From Ectobacillus funiculus (lineage in GTDB: Bacteria > Bacillota > Bacilli > Bacillales > Bacillaceae_G): a DNA stretch of 51,301 nucleotides. Made by a program: the position numbers and the translations under genes. The notes beneath the pieces were generated by a model that was not told the origin of the DNA, did not search any database, and worked only from the letters and a program-made list of their open reading frames with translations. The stretch covers positions 1 through 51,301 of the forward strand of contig NZ_SCFM01000054.1 of the NCBI RefSeq assembly GCF_004138295.1, in the 5' to 3' direction. Below, piece by piece: positions 39,016-49,091 of this stretch (position 1 is the first letter of the stretch; each line of letters begins with the position of its first letter).

Positions 39016-40218
39016 TTATCGTAAAACACGGACTTTCACACGTTTACGTCCCCAGGAAGATGCTGCTGCTTCAGATGGGTATAGCACGTCAATGCGATGT
39101 CCTTTAATTGCGCCGCCTGTATCTCCAGCAATCGCATAGCCATAGCCTTCTACCCATACCTTTGATCCTAGCGGAATAACACTCGGGTCTACCGCAATCA
39201 TTTTCATATTCGGATTTGCTTTAATATTGTATCCACTAGCAGTAATCCCTGTGCAGCCCCCACAATCTGGTCCATAAGCTGTTGCCTCTACATAAAACTC
39301 ATCAGCAGCTCCTGCCTCATTACCACGGGATGGTGTATCATAATTTTCTACATTCTTTGTTCCAACAGCAATAATGCGATCTTGGCTGTCCTTCAGCTTC
39401 TCTTCCTTTTGAAGATTTCGTGCCGTGACAACCCCGTTCTCCTTCACTACTTCAAAGGTTCTTTGGATCGTCCCATCCTCTCCTTCCTGAAGCACCTTTT
39501 CAGTGCCTGCTGGGAGAGAATCATCCTTCTGCTTAACTACCGCAGCCGGAATTGGTTCTTCCACCACATCGGTGACTTTTTCTACTTTTGTAACAGTCAC
39601 AGGTGTGTTTTCTGCAAGGAGTTGGTCTAGTGCTGGGGTTACCTTATCTGACTCCTGCAACGCCACCTGCTGCTGCTTCAAAAAGTCAGCGACAGTAATC
39701 GAAGTTGACCATACGTTTGTTTGTTGACCACCGACATTCAATATAACAGGAAATGCTGTCTCTACCTTAATCGTGTTGTGACCCTGAATCGCTGTATTCC
39801 TTTCTGGCGTTACCTTATCATGTTCACCTAACTGGATTTTTTGCTGATCTAACAGCTCCTGCACGGTTTTCGCTGTTGACCAAACCGCTTGGGATTTCCC
39901 GTTCACATCTAAGGTAAAGGGCTTGGCTTTTGCAATGACAAGCTTCATATTATCCTCTACTTCTTCAGATAAAGATGCAGAGATATAATCTCGATTTGCC
40001 ACCTTAATTTCTTCATCTTTTAACAATTCTTTTACTGTGTCAGCATGTGTATATACTACTTGCTTTTTCCCATCTAGTTCAATAGTTACATTCTCTTTTG
40101 TTGCAGCATAAGCAGCTGTACCAACTGAACTTGAAACTATCAGAGCACTTGTAAGTTGTAATGCTAGTTTTTTGCTCGTCCTTAACTTCGATAATAGCTT
40201 TCCCGTGTGAAACATCAC
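39016..40218 (-). CDS. yabE: YabE-like secreted protein with DUF348, G5 and 3D domains
   Basis: 400 residues: a basic N-terminus and signal sequence (LALQLTSALIVSSSVGTAAYA, cleavage near residue 38), three DUF348 repeats (about 45-220, each with a K-TV-ELL pattern), a G5 domain (about 215-290) and a C-terminal 3D domain (about 310-400). The 3D domain has VEATAYGPD, IAVDPSVIPLGSKVWV and GDTGGAIKGHRIDVLY with the three Asp. Probable peptidoglycan lytic or remodelling enzyme of the RpfB/YocH type. The start is GTG or the next ATG; GGAGG lies 9 bases before the GTG. Confidence 0.92.
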   Translation of the reverse strand: MMFHTGKLLSKLRTSKKLALQLTSALIVSSSVGTAAYAATKENVTIELDGKKQVVYTHADTVKELLKDEEIKVANRDYISASLSEEVEDNMKLVIAKAKPFTLDVNGKSQAVWSTAKTVQELLDQQKIQLGEHDKVTPERNTAIQGHNTIKVETAFPVILNVGGQQTNVWSTSITVADFLKQQQVALQESDKVTPALDQLLAENTPVTVTKVEKVTDVVEEPIPAAVVKQKDDSLPAGTEKVLQEGEDGTIQRTFEVVKENGVVTARNLQKEEKLKDSQDRIIAVGTKNVENYDTPSRGNEAGAADEFYVEATAYGPDCGGCTGITASGYNIKANPNMKMIAVDPSVIPLGSKVWVEGYGYAIAGDTGGAIKGHRIDVLYPSEAAASSWGRKRVKVRVLR

Positions 40219-40337
40219 GCTGAAACGCCTCCTTTTTCTCGTTGAGATACGATTGACTAGCTAGGCTCCCTCTTATTAATCTAGCAGACTGGCAAAGTTG
40301 AAATGAAAATAGTGGAATAGGTACAGGTTCTATAGCG

Positions 40338-40366
40338 GGCGGCATCCGAGCATGCCGCCGCCTTTT
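40338..40366 (+). terminator. GC-rich hairpin between tatD and yabE
   Basis: GGCGGCAT (40338-40345) with ATGCCGCC (40352-40359), loop of six. On the plus strand it is followed by GCCTTTTAT, and on the minus strand no T-run follows. It could be a weak terminator of tatD or a plus-strand terminator for a transcript antisense to yabE. Confidence 0.4.
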
Positions 40367-41132
40367 ATGGAAGATTAAATAGTAGTTTTGCGTTTTCTGC
40401 TGTTTTTGCTGCTACTTCCTCATAAGAAATCCCTTTTAACTGAGCGATTTCTTCTGCGACAAGTTTTACAAAACCAGGTTCATTACGCTTACCTCGAAAC
40501 GGGTGGGGAGCTAAGTACGGACAATCCGTTTCAATTAGCAGTTTCTCCAAGGGAATCTCTGTTGCAACTTCCTTTGGTTTTTTTGCGTTTTTGAACGTTA
40601 CAGGTCCACCTAGTGAAATGAGGAAATTCATATCTATACATTGTTTGGCAGTTTCAACACTTCCGCCAAAGCAATGCATAATACCTCCAACCTCAGAAGC
40701 ACCTTCTTCATTCAAGATATCCACGATATCCTGGGTTGCTTCACGATTATGGATGATAATTGGGAGCTTTACTTTCTTAGCTAGTCTAATTTGCTTTCGA
40801 AATACTTCTTGCTGCACTTCTTTTGGAGACTTATCCCAATAGTAATCAAGACCCATCTCCCCAAGTGCAACCACCTTAGGGTGAGCAGCTAATTCCTCTA
40901 ACCACTGTAAATGTTCATCTGTCATGTCAATTGCATCAACAGGATGCCATCCAACAGCTGCATAGATAAAATCATACCTATCAGCCAACTCTATCGCTCT
41001 TGGGATTGTTACATCGTCAAACCCAACAACAACGATATTTGTAACTCCTGCTTGCTTTGCTTGTTCTATTACTTGTTCTAAATCTTCGTTAAATTGCTCC
41101 GCATTTAAATGGGCATGCGTATCAAATAGCAT
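40365..41132 (-). CDS. tatD: TatD-family metal-dependent DNase (YabD)
   Basis: TIM-barrel hydrolase of the TatD family; members have 3'-5' exonuclease activity. The 255 residues have the metal-ligand motif FDTHAHLNAEQF at the start, GEMGLDYYW with the Glu ligand (about 92), IIHNREA (about 126) and LIETDCPYLAP (about 200). It is located between metS and yabE, as in B. subtilis. AAAGGGG precedes ATG. Confidence 0.95.
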   Translation of the reverse strand: MLFDTHAHLNAEQFNEDLEQVIEQAKQAGVTNIVVVGFDDVTIPRAIELADRYDFIYAAVGWHPVDAIDMTDEHLQWLEELAAHPKVVALGEMGLDYYWDKSPKEVQQEVFRKQIRLAKKVKLPIIIHNREATQDIVDILNEEGASEVGGIMHCFGGSVETAKQCIDMNFLISLGGPVTFKNAKKPKEVATEIPLEKLLIETDCPYLAPHPFRGKRNEPGFVKLVAEEIAQLKGISYEEVAAKTAENAKLLFNLP

Positions 41133-41251
41133 AACGATATCCCCTTTACTTGTTTTAAGTCTAGCATAACAATAAATTACTTTCCTAACAGCCGAATAAC
41201 AACTATATTACAATTCCGCTACAAATATGGAATATTTTTGTAATCAACATA

Positions 41252-41291
41252 GAAAAGGGACGTTTCCTGTATGTTACACGTGAAACATCCC
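41252..41291 (-). terminator. Intrinsic terminator of metS with parS in its loop
   Basis: GGGACGTTTC (41257-41266) pairs with GAAACATCCC (41282-41291, one G-T), followed on the minus strand by TTTTC. The 15-base loop and the adjoining arm are the parS-like site. Confidence 0.75.
41272..41287. promoter_or_regulatory. parS site (ParB/Spo0J binding)
   Basis: TGTTACACGTGAAACA matches the Bacillus parS consensus TGTTNCACGTGAAACA at every defined position. It has a palindromic core and is 16 bp long. ParB spreads from such origin-proximal sites for chromosome segregation, and the location fits an origin-proximal region. It is embedded in the metS terminator. Confidence 0.85.
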
Positions 41292-41305
41292 TATTTTTAT
41301 CAAAT

Positions 41306-43318
<2,013 letters not shown>

Positions 43319-43340
43319 TTAGTTATATGTATTTATAAAC

Positions 43341-43349
43341 AGTATAACA
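43341..43349 (-). promoter_or_regulatory. Candidate extended -10 promoter of metS
   Basis: TGT followed by TATACT (43341-43346) on the minus strand, about 45 bp before the metS start. No good -35. Confidence 0.4.
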
Positions 43350-43530
43350 AAAATTCTAATGTAAAGACGAGAGCCTGTTACCTGCCTTTATATATATTAT
43401 CATGTATTTCTATTGCTTCCTCAAAATATACATTCTTCCCTCAGATACTCTTATTTTTTTATGGGAATATGAATACTTTTCAACCAAACCATCCTAAAAA
43501 TTCAAAATAAAAGAAATTTCATTAGACTTT

Positions 43531-43540
43531 TTTCGACAAA
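43531..43540 (-). promoter_or_regulatory. Spo0A box 1 upstream of abrB
   Basis: TTTGTCGAAA on the minus strand, an exact match to the 0A box core TGTCGAA with its usual T/A flanks. Confidence 0.6.
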
Positions 43541-43575
43541 AAGTGATATTATACTTATAAGAAATGAAGATAATT

Positions 43576-43590
43576 TGTTATAATGTCGAA
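43576..43590 (+). promoter_or_regulatory. Upstream abrB -10 element overlapped by Spo0A box 2
   Basis: Extended -10 TGT-TATAAT (43576-43584) on the plus strand shares its last base with TGTCGAA (43584-43590). Spo0A bound here would cover the start site of this promoter. Confidence 0.5.
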
Positions 43591-43692
43591 AAAATTGTTC
43601 TTTGGCAAAAAAAATTTTCTATGTGCAGAAGTCTAAAAATTTACAATAAAGCCTTACATTTTAAAAAATTTGATATTTTTGTAATTTACTAA

Positions 43693-43721
43693 TTGACCAA
43701 AATGTAAATAATTGGTATCAT
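43693..43721 (+). promoter_or_regulatory. Sigma-A promoter of abrB
   Basis: TTGACC (43693-43698), 17 bp, TATCAT (43716-43721), start expected near 43728. It corresponds in position to the main abrB promoter of B. subtilis. Confidence 0.7.
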
Positions 43722-43735
43722 AAACATATGAAGTT

Positions 43736-43746
43736 TTTGTCGAAAA
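43736..43746 (+). promoter_or_regulatory. Spo0A box 3 just downstream of the abrB start site
   Basis: TTTGTCGAAAA, a perfect 0A box about 8-18 bp after the predicted start site, the arrangement by which Spo0A~P represses abrB. Confidence 0.75.
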
Positions 43747-43807
43747 ATGAAGAAATAAGACATAAAAAATCACTTATAATAAATCCTTGGGAGGAGAATA
43801 CAATAAT

Positions 43808-44092
43808 ATGAAATCTACTGGTATCGTTCGTAAAGTTGATGAGTTGGGTCGCGTGGTAATTCCTATCGAATTACGCCGTACATTAGGAATCGCAGAAAAG
43901 GATGCTCTTGAAATTTATGTAGATGATGAAAAAATCATCTTAAAAAAATATAAACCAAACATGACTTGCCAAGTAACAGGTGAAGTATCTGATAAAAACC
44001 TATCTTTAGCTGATGGTAAAATTGTATTAAGCACAGAAGGCGCAGAAGCAGTTTTAAAAGAATTACAACAATATCTTGCAGTTACGAAGTAA
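43808..44092 (+). CDS. abrB: Transition-state regulator AbrB
   Basis: Global repressor of stationary-phase genes. Start at the ATG following GGGAGGAG, giving 94 residues; an earlier frame start lies on the ribosome site. The N-terminal swapped-hairpin DNA-binding domain MKSTGIVRKVDELGRVVIPI is canonical, including Arg8, Arg15, Arg23/24 and the conserved Cys near residue 56 (MTCQVTGEV). It is the only plus-strand gene in the window, convergent with rsmI, and the two share a terminator. The control region carries three Spo0A boxes. Confidence 0.97.
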   Translation: MKSTGIVRKVDELGRVVIPIELRRTLGIAEKDALEIYVDDEKIILKKYKPNMTCQVTGEVSDKNLSLADGKIVLSTEGAEAVLKELQQYLAVTK

Positions 44093-44098
44093 TAGCAA

Positions 44099-44198
44099 TA
44101 AAGAAAGCTCGTCGATTGGCGGGACAGGGCGTAGTTGCACTTATACTGTATTCCTAAAATTTCTGACTACGCCGAATCACTTATACTTTCCTATAGTG
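44099..44198 (+). repeat. 134-bp intergenic repeat, copy R12 (internal deletions)
   Basis: Starts ATAAAGAAAGCTC, 6 bp after the abrB stop. Hairpin 1 reads CTCGTC-GATT-GGCGGG, in which both changed positions still pair as T-G. The GCCC/GGGC arm and the late palindrome are deleted. It ends CTATAGTG one base before the abrB/rsmI terminator. Confidence 0.85.
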
Positions 44199-44199
44199 T

Positions 44200-44236
44200 A
44201 AAAAAAGCTTCTCTTTTCTTCAAAGAGAAGCTTTTC
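44200..44236. terminator. Bidirectional terminator of abrB and rsmI
   Basis: Perfect 14-bp stem AAAAGCTTCTCTTT (44203-44216) with AAAGAGAAGCTTTT (44222-44235), A/T tracts on both sides, between two convergent genes. Confidence 0.9.
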
Positions 44237-45109
44237 TTATTCTTCTATATGATATGCTTGATATACATCCCTCTTCGGTATATCTCGATCCTTTGCGGCA
44301 GCTTTAATTGCCTCTTTTGAAGATAGCTGTTTTTCAGATATATAAAACTCTACATGATCATAGACAGACATTGCTTGCCACCAAAGCTCTTCCTCTATTG
44401 GCTCTTCTAGGGATCCTTGAACAATAATACAAAATTCTCCTCGTACCTCTGAAGATTTTGCCCATTGTACAACTTCCTCCAACGTACCGCGGATAAATTC
44501 CTCAAACTTTTTTGTTAATTCGCGGCAAAGCACAACTGAACGGTTTCCCCACGCTTCTAGCATAGCAAGTAATGTATCCTCTAGACGGTGTGGTGCTTCA
44601 TAAAAAATTAGAGTATCTCGCACATGCCGTAGGCTGCTTAATTCCTCTTTCCTATCTTTTTTCTGCCTTTGTAGAAATCCATAAAAGTGGAAATGCTTTG
44701 TCGGCAATCCAGAGGCTATCAGGGCTGTGAGTGCTGCATTAGCTCCTGGAAGCGGAACAACGGTATATTGATGCGCAACTGCCGCTACAACCAATTCATA
44801 GCCTGGGTCAGAAATACAAGGAGTGCCTGCATCACTCACAAGCGCTACTGTTTTTCCCTCTGCAAGCAAATCTAATATTTTTTGCCCACTTATATCCTTA
44901 TTATGCTCATGATAACTTGTTACAGGTGTCTCAATCTTAAAATAATGGCAAAGTTTCTTTGTCTGTCTCGTATCTTCTGCCGCAATCAGATCTGCTTCTT
45001 GAAGTATTCGGACAGCGCGGTATGTCATATCCTCTAAATTCCCTATCGGTGTCGGAACTAATACTAATGTTCCTGTCCCTTCAGTTTGAAAGCTTTTTTG
45101 CTGCCACAT
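44237..45109 (-). CDS. rsmI: 16S rRNA (cytidine-1402-2'-O)-methyltransferase
   Basis: SAM-dependent 2'-O-methylation of C1402 in the decoding centre. The 290 residues have the family motifs LVLVPTPIGNLEDMTYRAVR, ADLIAAEDTRQTKKLC, ALVSDAGTPCISDPG and LPGANAALTALIASGLP. AAAAAGGAG precedes ATG. Its first 29 bp overlap the end of yazA, so it is co-translated with trmN6 and yazA. Confidence 0.96.
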   Translation of the reverse strand: MWQQKSFQTEGTGTLVLVPTPIGNLEDMTYRAVRILQEADLIAAEDTRQTKKLCHYFKIETPVTSYHEHNKDISGQKILDLLAEGKTVALVSDAGTPCISDPGYELVVAAVAHQYTVVPLPGANAALTALIASGLPTKHFHFYGFLQRQKKDRKEELSSLRHVRDTLIFYEAPHRLEDTLLAMLEAWGNRSVVLCRELTKKFEEFIRGTLEEVVQWAKSSEVRGEFCIIVQGSLEEPIEEELWWQAMSVYDHVEFYISEKQLSSKEAIKAAAKDRDIPKRDVYQAYHIEE

Positions 45110-45368
45110 ATCGTTCTCCTTTTTGCATATACTCTTCCTTCTGCTTACGTGTAAGCTGTTTAAATCGATATTCTGCTTTCATTGCATCCCTCTTGAGCGC
45201 AAATTCTTCATAGTAGTACAGGCTGACAGGCCGGCGTCCCCTTGTATAACGGGCTCCCGTCCCCTTATTATGAACAGCCAGACGCTTTTCCAAATGATTT
45301 GTATATCCAGCATAATAAGTGCCGTCACTGCATAATAACACGTAAAAGAAGTGACTACTCTTCTCCAT
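45081..45368 (-). CDS. yazA: GIY-YIG nuclease superfamily protein YazA
   Basis: UPF0213-type single-domain GIY-YIG protein, 95 residues from [16 protein letters not shown]. The motif here is FYVLL...YYAGYTN with the following Arg/His segment ([16 protein letters not shown]) and a Glu-rich helix. The function in Bacilli is not established to my knowledge. The start lies 14 bp inside the end of trmN6, with AGGAGC 15 bases upstream; overlap on both sides places it tightly in the trmN6-yazA-rsmI operon. Confidence 0.92.
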   Translation of the reverse strand: MEKSSHFFYVLLCSDGTYYAGYTNHLEKRLAVHNKGTGARYTRGRRPVSLYYYEEFALKRDAMKAEYRFKQLTRKQKEEYMQKGERYVAAKKLSN

Positions 45369-46095
45369 ATAAAATTTTACGAAGCTCCTTTGTATACTCA
45401 TCATTTTCTTGATATACGATCAGAGGAGGCAAGATTTTTAAATCTGGATTTCCGTCTTTTATCCCCTCTATTAACAGCGTATTAGCCTCTTTCCCCTGCT
45501 TCGGATATACAAACTGAATGCGCTTTGGCTCAATTTTATACTGCCTCATTAATGTAACAATGTCCAACAGCCGCCCTGGGCGATGAACAAATGCCACCTT
45601 CCCTCCCTGCTTCACCAATTGACTGCTCACCCGTACAACATCCTCTAATGTACATAAAATCTCATGGCGGGCAATTGCTAAATGCTCATTCAAATTTTGC
45701 TCTGAAGGCTTTGGTGTTTGAAAATAAGGAGGATTGCAGGTAACTACATCATATTTATGATAACCAAGCTCCTTAGGCATATCTTTCAAATCACCGTGAA
45801 TCAAATGAATACGATTTTCTAAGTGGTTATAGTTCACACTGCGCACACCCATATTATAAATGCGCTCCTGTATCTCTACCCCCGTAATCTTTCCCTTTGT
45901 ACGCTTGCTCATTAAAAGCGGAATCACGGCATTGCCGGTACATAGATCTAGAATATTTCCCTTTTGAATAGGCAACCATACAAAATCTGCAAGGAGGACT
46001 GCATCTAAAGAGAAATTAAACACGGATGGGCTCTGAATAATTTTCATATCCTCTGCCAATAAATAATCAAGACGTTCATCACCATATAACTCCAT
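45355..46095 (-). CDS. trmN6: tRNA1(Val) (adenine-37-N6)-methyltransferase-like protein (YabB)
   Basis: 246-residue Rossmann methyltransferase with SAM motif [17 protein letters not shown] (about 48) and N6-adenine motif NPPYF (about 119). Related to TrmN6/YfiC, which methylates A37 of tRNA-Val. The substrate in Bacillus is an inference from similarity. It heads an operon with yazA and rsmI; the yabA terminator stands just upstream. Confidence 0.93.
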   Translation of the reverse strand: MELYGDERLDYLLAEDMKIIQSPSVFNFSLDAVLLADFVWLPIQKGNILDLCTGNAVIPLLMSKRTKGKITGVEIQERIYNMGVRSVNYNHLENRIHLIHGDLKDMPKELGYHKYDVVTCNPPYFQTPKPSEQNLNEHLAIARHEILCTLEDVVRVSSQLVKQGGKVAFVHRPGRLLDIVTLMRQYKIEPKRIQFVYPKQGKEANTLLIEGIKDGNPDLKILPPLIVYQENDEYTKELRKILYGEE

Positions 46096-46149
46096 CTTCT
46101 TTCAACCTCTATCCTTCCTGATCAAGTCTTTTTTAGTATGTATAAATGA

Positions 46150-46188
46150 CAAAAAATTACCTTTCCAATAAGTTGGAAAGGTAATTTT
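46150..46188 (-). terminator. Intrinsic terminator of yabA
   Basis: Perfect 16-bp stem AAAATTACCTTTCCAA (46153-46168) with TTGGAAAGGTAATTTT (46173-46188), four-base loop, TTTTTTG on the minus strand. Confidence 0.9.
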
Positions 46189-46540
46189 ATTTCTTATTTA
46201 GGAATGAGAGACAGAATAAACAATCTCCTTCTTTACGGACGCTTCCATAATGTAAATTACAAATATGAAATCCTTCCTGATACAGCCTTGCCAAATTGTC
46301 GTATCCCTCTCCAATATCTGTGATTGGTTTCTGCTCTTTTCGCTTTCGGGACTCTCGGCTCTGACTCTCAACTTTCCTGTCATCAAAACGGCGCCGCAAA
46401 TTTTCATTTTCTAACTTAATATGCTGGTTCTCTTCGAGCAATTCAGCAATATGCTGCTTGAGTTCACCTAACTGTTTATAAAGGGACCCAATCTGCTCCT
46501 CCATACTAGAAACCGCTGCAAAAATATCTTTCTTCTCCAA
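46187..46540 (-). CDS. yabA: Replication initiation control protein YabA
   Basis: Negative regulator that binds DnaA and the sliding clamp. I start it at TTG (46538-46540) with GAGGTGGG just upstream ([18 protein letters not shown]..., 117 residues). Upstream ATGs lie in front of the ribosome site. An N-terminal coiled coil (about 5-60) is followed by a basic linker and a C-terminal zinc cluster with [17 protein letters not shown]. It is the last gene of the yaaO-tmk-holB-ricT-yabA group. Confidence 0.95.
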   Translation of the reverse strand: MEKKDIFAAVSSMEEQIGSLYKQLGELKQHIAELLEENQHIKLENENLRRRFDDRKVESQSRESRKRKEQKPITDIGEGYDNLARLYQEGFHICNLHYGSVRKEGDCLFCLSFLNKK

Positions 46541-46554
46541 AAGCACCCACCTCA

Positions 46555-47382
46555 TCAATCTGTGGTTTGACTCGAAACGACTCCCTCATTGATGAGTTCA
46601 TCTAACGTGAATTCTATAATATGTTCTTTATCCATGAGCTCAACTTGAATTAATCGTTCCAATATATTTAACCCTACCACACGACCAAGACCGTTCGGTG
46701 TTTGTATTTTTTCATCCAAATCCGGGAGCTGCTCCTTAGCTGCTTCATATTCGTCATTTTCATATTTCAAGCAACACATTAATCTTCCGCATAAGCCTGA
46801 GATCTTAGCAGGATTTAATGATAAATTTTGGTCCTTTGCCATCTTGATTGACACAGGTTCAAAATCACCCAAAAAAGTTGAACAACAAAGCATCCGGCCA
46901 CACGGTCCGATCCCGCCTAGCATTTTTGCCTCATCACGTACTCCAATTTGCCGAAGCTCAATACGTGTACGGAAAATAGATGCCAAATCCTTTACAAGCT
47001 CACGGAAATCAATTCTTCCATCCGCTGTAAAATAAAAAATCACCTTATTCCGGTCAAATGTATATTCGACATCCACGAGCTTCATATCTAGCTCATGATC
47101 TGTTACCTTTTGCAAACAAACTTCATATGCTTCTTTTGCCGCTTTCTTATTTTCCTCTACGATGGTACGGTCATTTTCGTCTGCAATGCGAATGACTTTT
47201 TTTAACGGCAATACAACATCATTATCATCCACTTGTTTCTTATTCATTACTACCTTACCGTACTCTACGCCCCTGACTGTTTCAACGATGACAAATTCAT
47301 TCTCTCCGATGTCCAAGTTATTCGGGTCGAAGTAGTAGATTTTGCCGGCCTTCTTAAAACGCACTCCTACTACATCATACAA
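46555..47382 (-). CDS. ricT: RicT (YaaT), PSP1-domain Fe-S protein
   Basis: Member of the RicT-RicA-RicF (Y-) complex that stimulates RNase Y processing and Spo0A phosphorylation. The 275 residues carry the PSP1 domain and the conserved Cys-rich segment [17 protein letters not shown] followed by [13 protein letters not shown] (about 165-210), ligands of the iron-sulfur clusters. It lies 14 bp before yabA and 4 bp after holB. Confidence 0.96.
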   Translation of the reverse strand: MYDVVGVRFKKAGKIYYFDPNNLDIGENEFVIVETVRGVEYGKVVMNKKQVDDNDVVLPLKKVIRIADENDRTIVEENKKAAKEAYEVCLQKVTDHELDMKLVDVEYTFDRNKVIFYFTADGRIDFRELVKDLASIFRTRIELRQIGVRDEAKMLGGIGPCGRMLCCSTFLGDFEPVSIKMAKDQNLSLNPAKISGLCGRLMCCLKYENDEYEAAKEQLPDLDEKIQTPNGLGRVVGLNILERLIQVELMDKEHIIEFTLDELINEGVVSSQTTD

Positions 47383-47386
47383 ACTG

Positions 47387-48370
47387 CTATCCCTCCTGCA
47401 AACGCAATACTAATTGCTCCAGCACAAGCGGCAAGCTGACATTAGCATTGAGTTTATTTTTTGCTTCTAATATATAGGAAAGAGCCGATATCATTCGTTT
47501 CTGAGAATACGAGAGAGATTCTAACAGCGCTCTTTGATCTTGAAACACAACCTTCTCTCCCTCTCCTAGTTGTACATATAATAAATCCTTATAAATGAGA
47601 AGAAGCATATCTAACCCCATCTGCAGCTGCTCTTTCTCTGCAAAATGCTTTATCCATTTCTCCTGTACGAAAAAGAGTGATGAAGTTTCCTTCCCTAAGG
47701 CTTCACATAATTTTATCACTAAAGTTCTAGCTTGTGCAAACCATTCCTCATCGCAAAAAGATAGCGCTTCTTCCAGATTATTTGTAAGCTGTGCAGCTGT
47801 ACTGGCTAACGATAAGGAAGCCCCTCGCTCCTTTAGCTGCTCAATCAGCAGGTTCTTTTGCAGCGGAAGAAAGGTAAGGATTTGGCACCTTGATAAAATA
47901 GTATCCAATATTTGCTGAACTTGCTCTGTTAACAAAACAGCTGTTGTTTCACTCTTTGGTTCCTCTAAAAACTTCAATAACGTATTTGCAGCATTCGCTG
48001 TCATACGTTCAGCATGCTCTATAATATAAACCTTCTTATTAGACTCTAAACCTGTTTTAGAAAATTCTTCTTGAAGGTCCTGAATTTGCTGCTTCTTAAT
48101 AGACAATCCGTCTGGTTTCACTATATATACATTTGGATGGTTGCCCGATTCGATGCGACGACAATTATTACATGCCAGACAAGGCTCAAACCCTTCACGC
48201 TGTGAGCAAAATACACTCTTTGCAATTTGCAGCGCTGTCTCGAGCTTTCCAGTTCCCTTTGGTCCCTCCAGCAGGTATGCGTGGGAAAGGCGCTGCTTAA
48301 CAATACTGTTTGTGAGCATCTTGCCGGCAATTGGCTGCATCATTCGAAGCTGCTCCCACGTTTTTGCCAT
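47387..48370 (-). CDS. holB: DNA polymerase III delta' subunit
   Basis: Clamp-loader subunit. With the ATG following GAGTGGTAAGC the protein has 327 residues (MAKTWEQLRMMQPIAGKM). It has an AAA+ fold with a degenerate P-loop EGPKGTGKLETALQ (about 36), zinc-binding CLACNNCRRIESGNHPN, the NAANTLLKFLEEP motif and SRCQILTFLPL, which is the Arg-finger region. In B. subtilis darA (yaaQ) and yaaR stand between tmk and holB; here tmk and holB are only 91 bp apart. Confidence 0.95.
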   Translation of the reverse strand: MAKTWEQLRMMQPIAGKMLTNSIVKQRLSHAYLLEGPKGTGKLETALQIAKSVFCSQREGFEPCLACNNCRRIESGNHPNVYIVKPDGLSIKKQQIQDLQEEFSKTGLESNKKVYIIEHAERMTANAANTLLKFLEEPKSETTAVLLTEQVQQILDTILSRCQILTFLPLQKNLLIEQLKERGASLSLASTAAQLTNNLEEALSFCDEEWFAQARTLVIKLCEALGKETSSLFFVQEKWIKHFAEKEQLQMGLDMLLLIYKDLLYVQLGEGEKVVFQDQRALLESLSYSQKRMISALSYILEAKNKLNANVSLPLVLEQLVLRLQEG

Positions 48371-48461
48371 GCTTACCACTCTCTCATCTGAAATTGACGT
48401 CCCCCTCTATTATAGCAATTTTTTTGCATCTATAGGGAGGAAACGCCTATCTTCCAATTCA

Positions 48462-49091
48462 TTACAACCGTTCTTCAATAATTTGTAGGACTTTCTCAAG
48501 AACAATCCCTGCAGGCTGATGAGCATCTACTGTAACGATACGATTTTTGAAACGTTCTGCTAACTGTACATACCCCTCTCGTACACGTTCATGAAAAGAA
48601 ATGCTCTCTAAATCAAGACGGTTTATCTCCCTGTTATGATCCTGATATATTCTCTCTAATCCAACAGAAGGCTCTATATCTAAATAGACAGTAAGCTGAG
48701 GCATACAATCTTCAATCGCAAATTGATTCATATTCCATATCTGCTCGACCCCTAATCCTCTCGCATATCCTTGATAGGCAAGTGAGCTATCTACAAAACG
48801 ATCGCATATCACAATATACCCTTCCCTAAGAGCTGGAATTACCTTCTCCGCTAAATGCTGTCTCCTTGCTGCGGTGAAAAGCAAAGCCTCTGTTCTCGCA
48901 TCCATCATTGTATATTCCTTGTTATGCAAAATCGCACGAATATCCTCTGCAATTGCAATTCCACCAGGTTCACGCGTAACCATGACTTTATATCCTCTTT
49001 CTTGTAAAAGCGGAGATAGCTTTGTAATAAGAGTAGATTTTCCAGAGCCCTCTGGTCCTTCTAACGTAATAAACATACCTTTTGTACTCAT
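48462..49091 (-). CDS. tmk: Thymidylate kinase
   Basis: dTMP to dTDP for DNA synthesis. The 209 residues have P-loop [11 protein letters not shown] (about 11), [13 protein letters not shown] and the [16 protein letters not shown] signature (about 93-108). The start overlaps the yaaO stop by 4 bp. A short gene-free gap of 91 bp precedes holB. Confidence 0.97.
   Translation of the reverse strand: MSTKGMFITLEGPEGSGKSTLITKLSPLLQERGYKVMVTREPGGIAIAEDIRAILHNKEYTMMDARTEALLFTAARRQHLAEKVIPALREGYIVICDRFVDSSLAYQGYARGLGVEQIWNMNQFAIEDCMPQLTVYLDIEPSVGLERIYQDHNREINRLDLESISFHERVREGYVQLAERFKNRIVTVDAHQPAGIVLEKVLQIIEERL

Noticed and set aside
40219-40364. c-di-AMP (ydaO-type) riboswitch upstream of the yabE-like gene
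   Set aside because: Such riboswitches precede some cell-wall hydrolase genes, but the 146-bp gap lacks the conserved ydaO core and is too short with the hairpin present.
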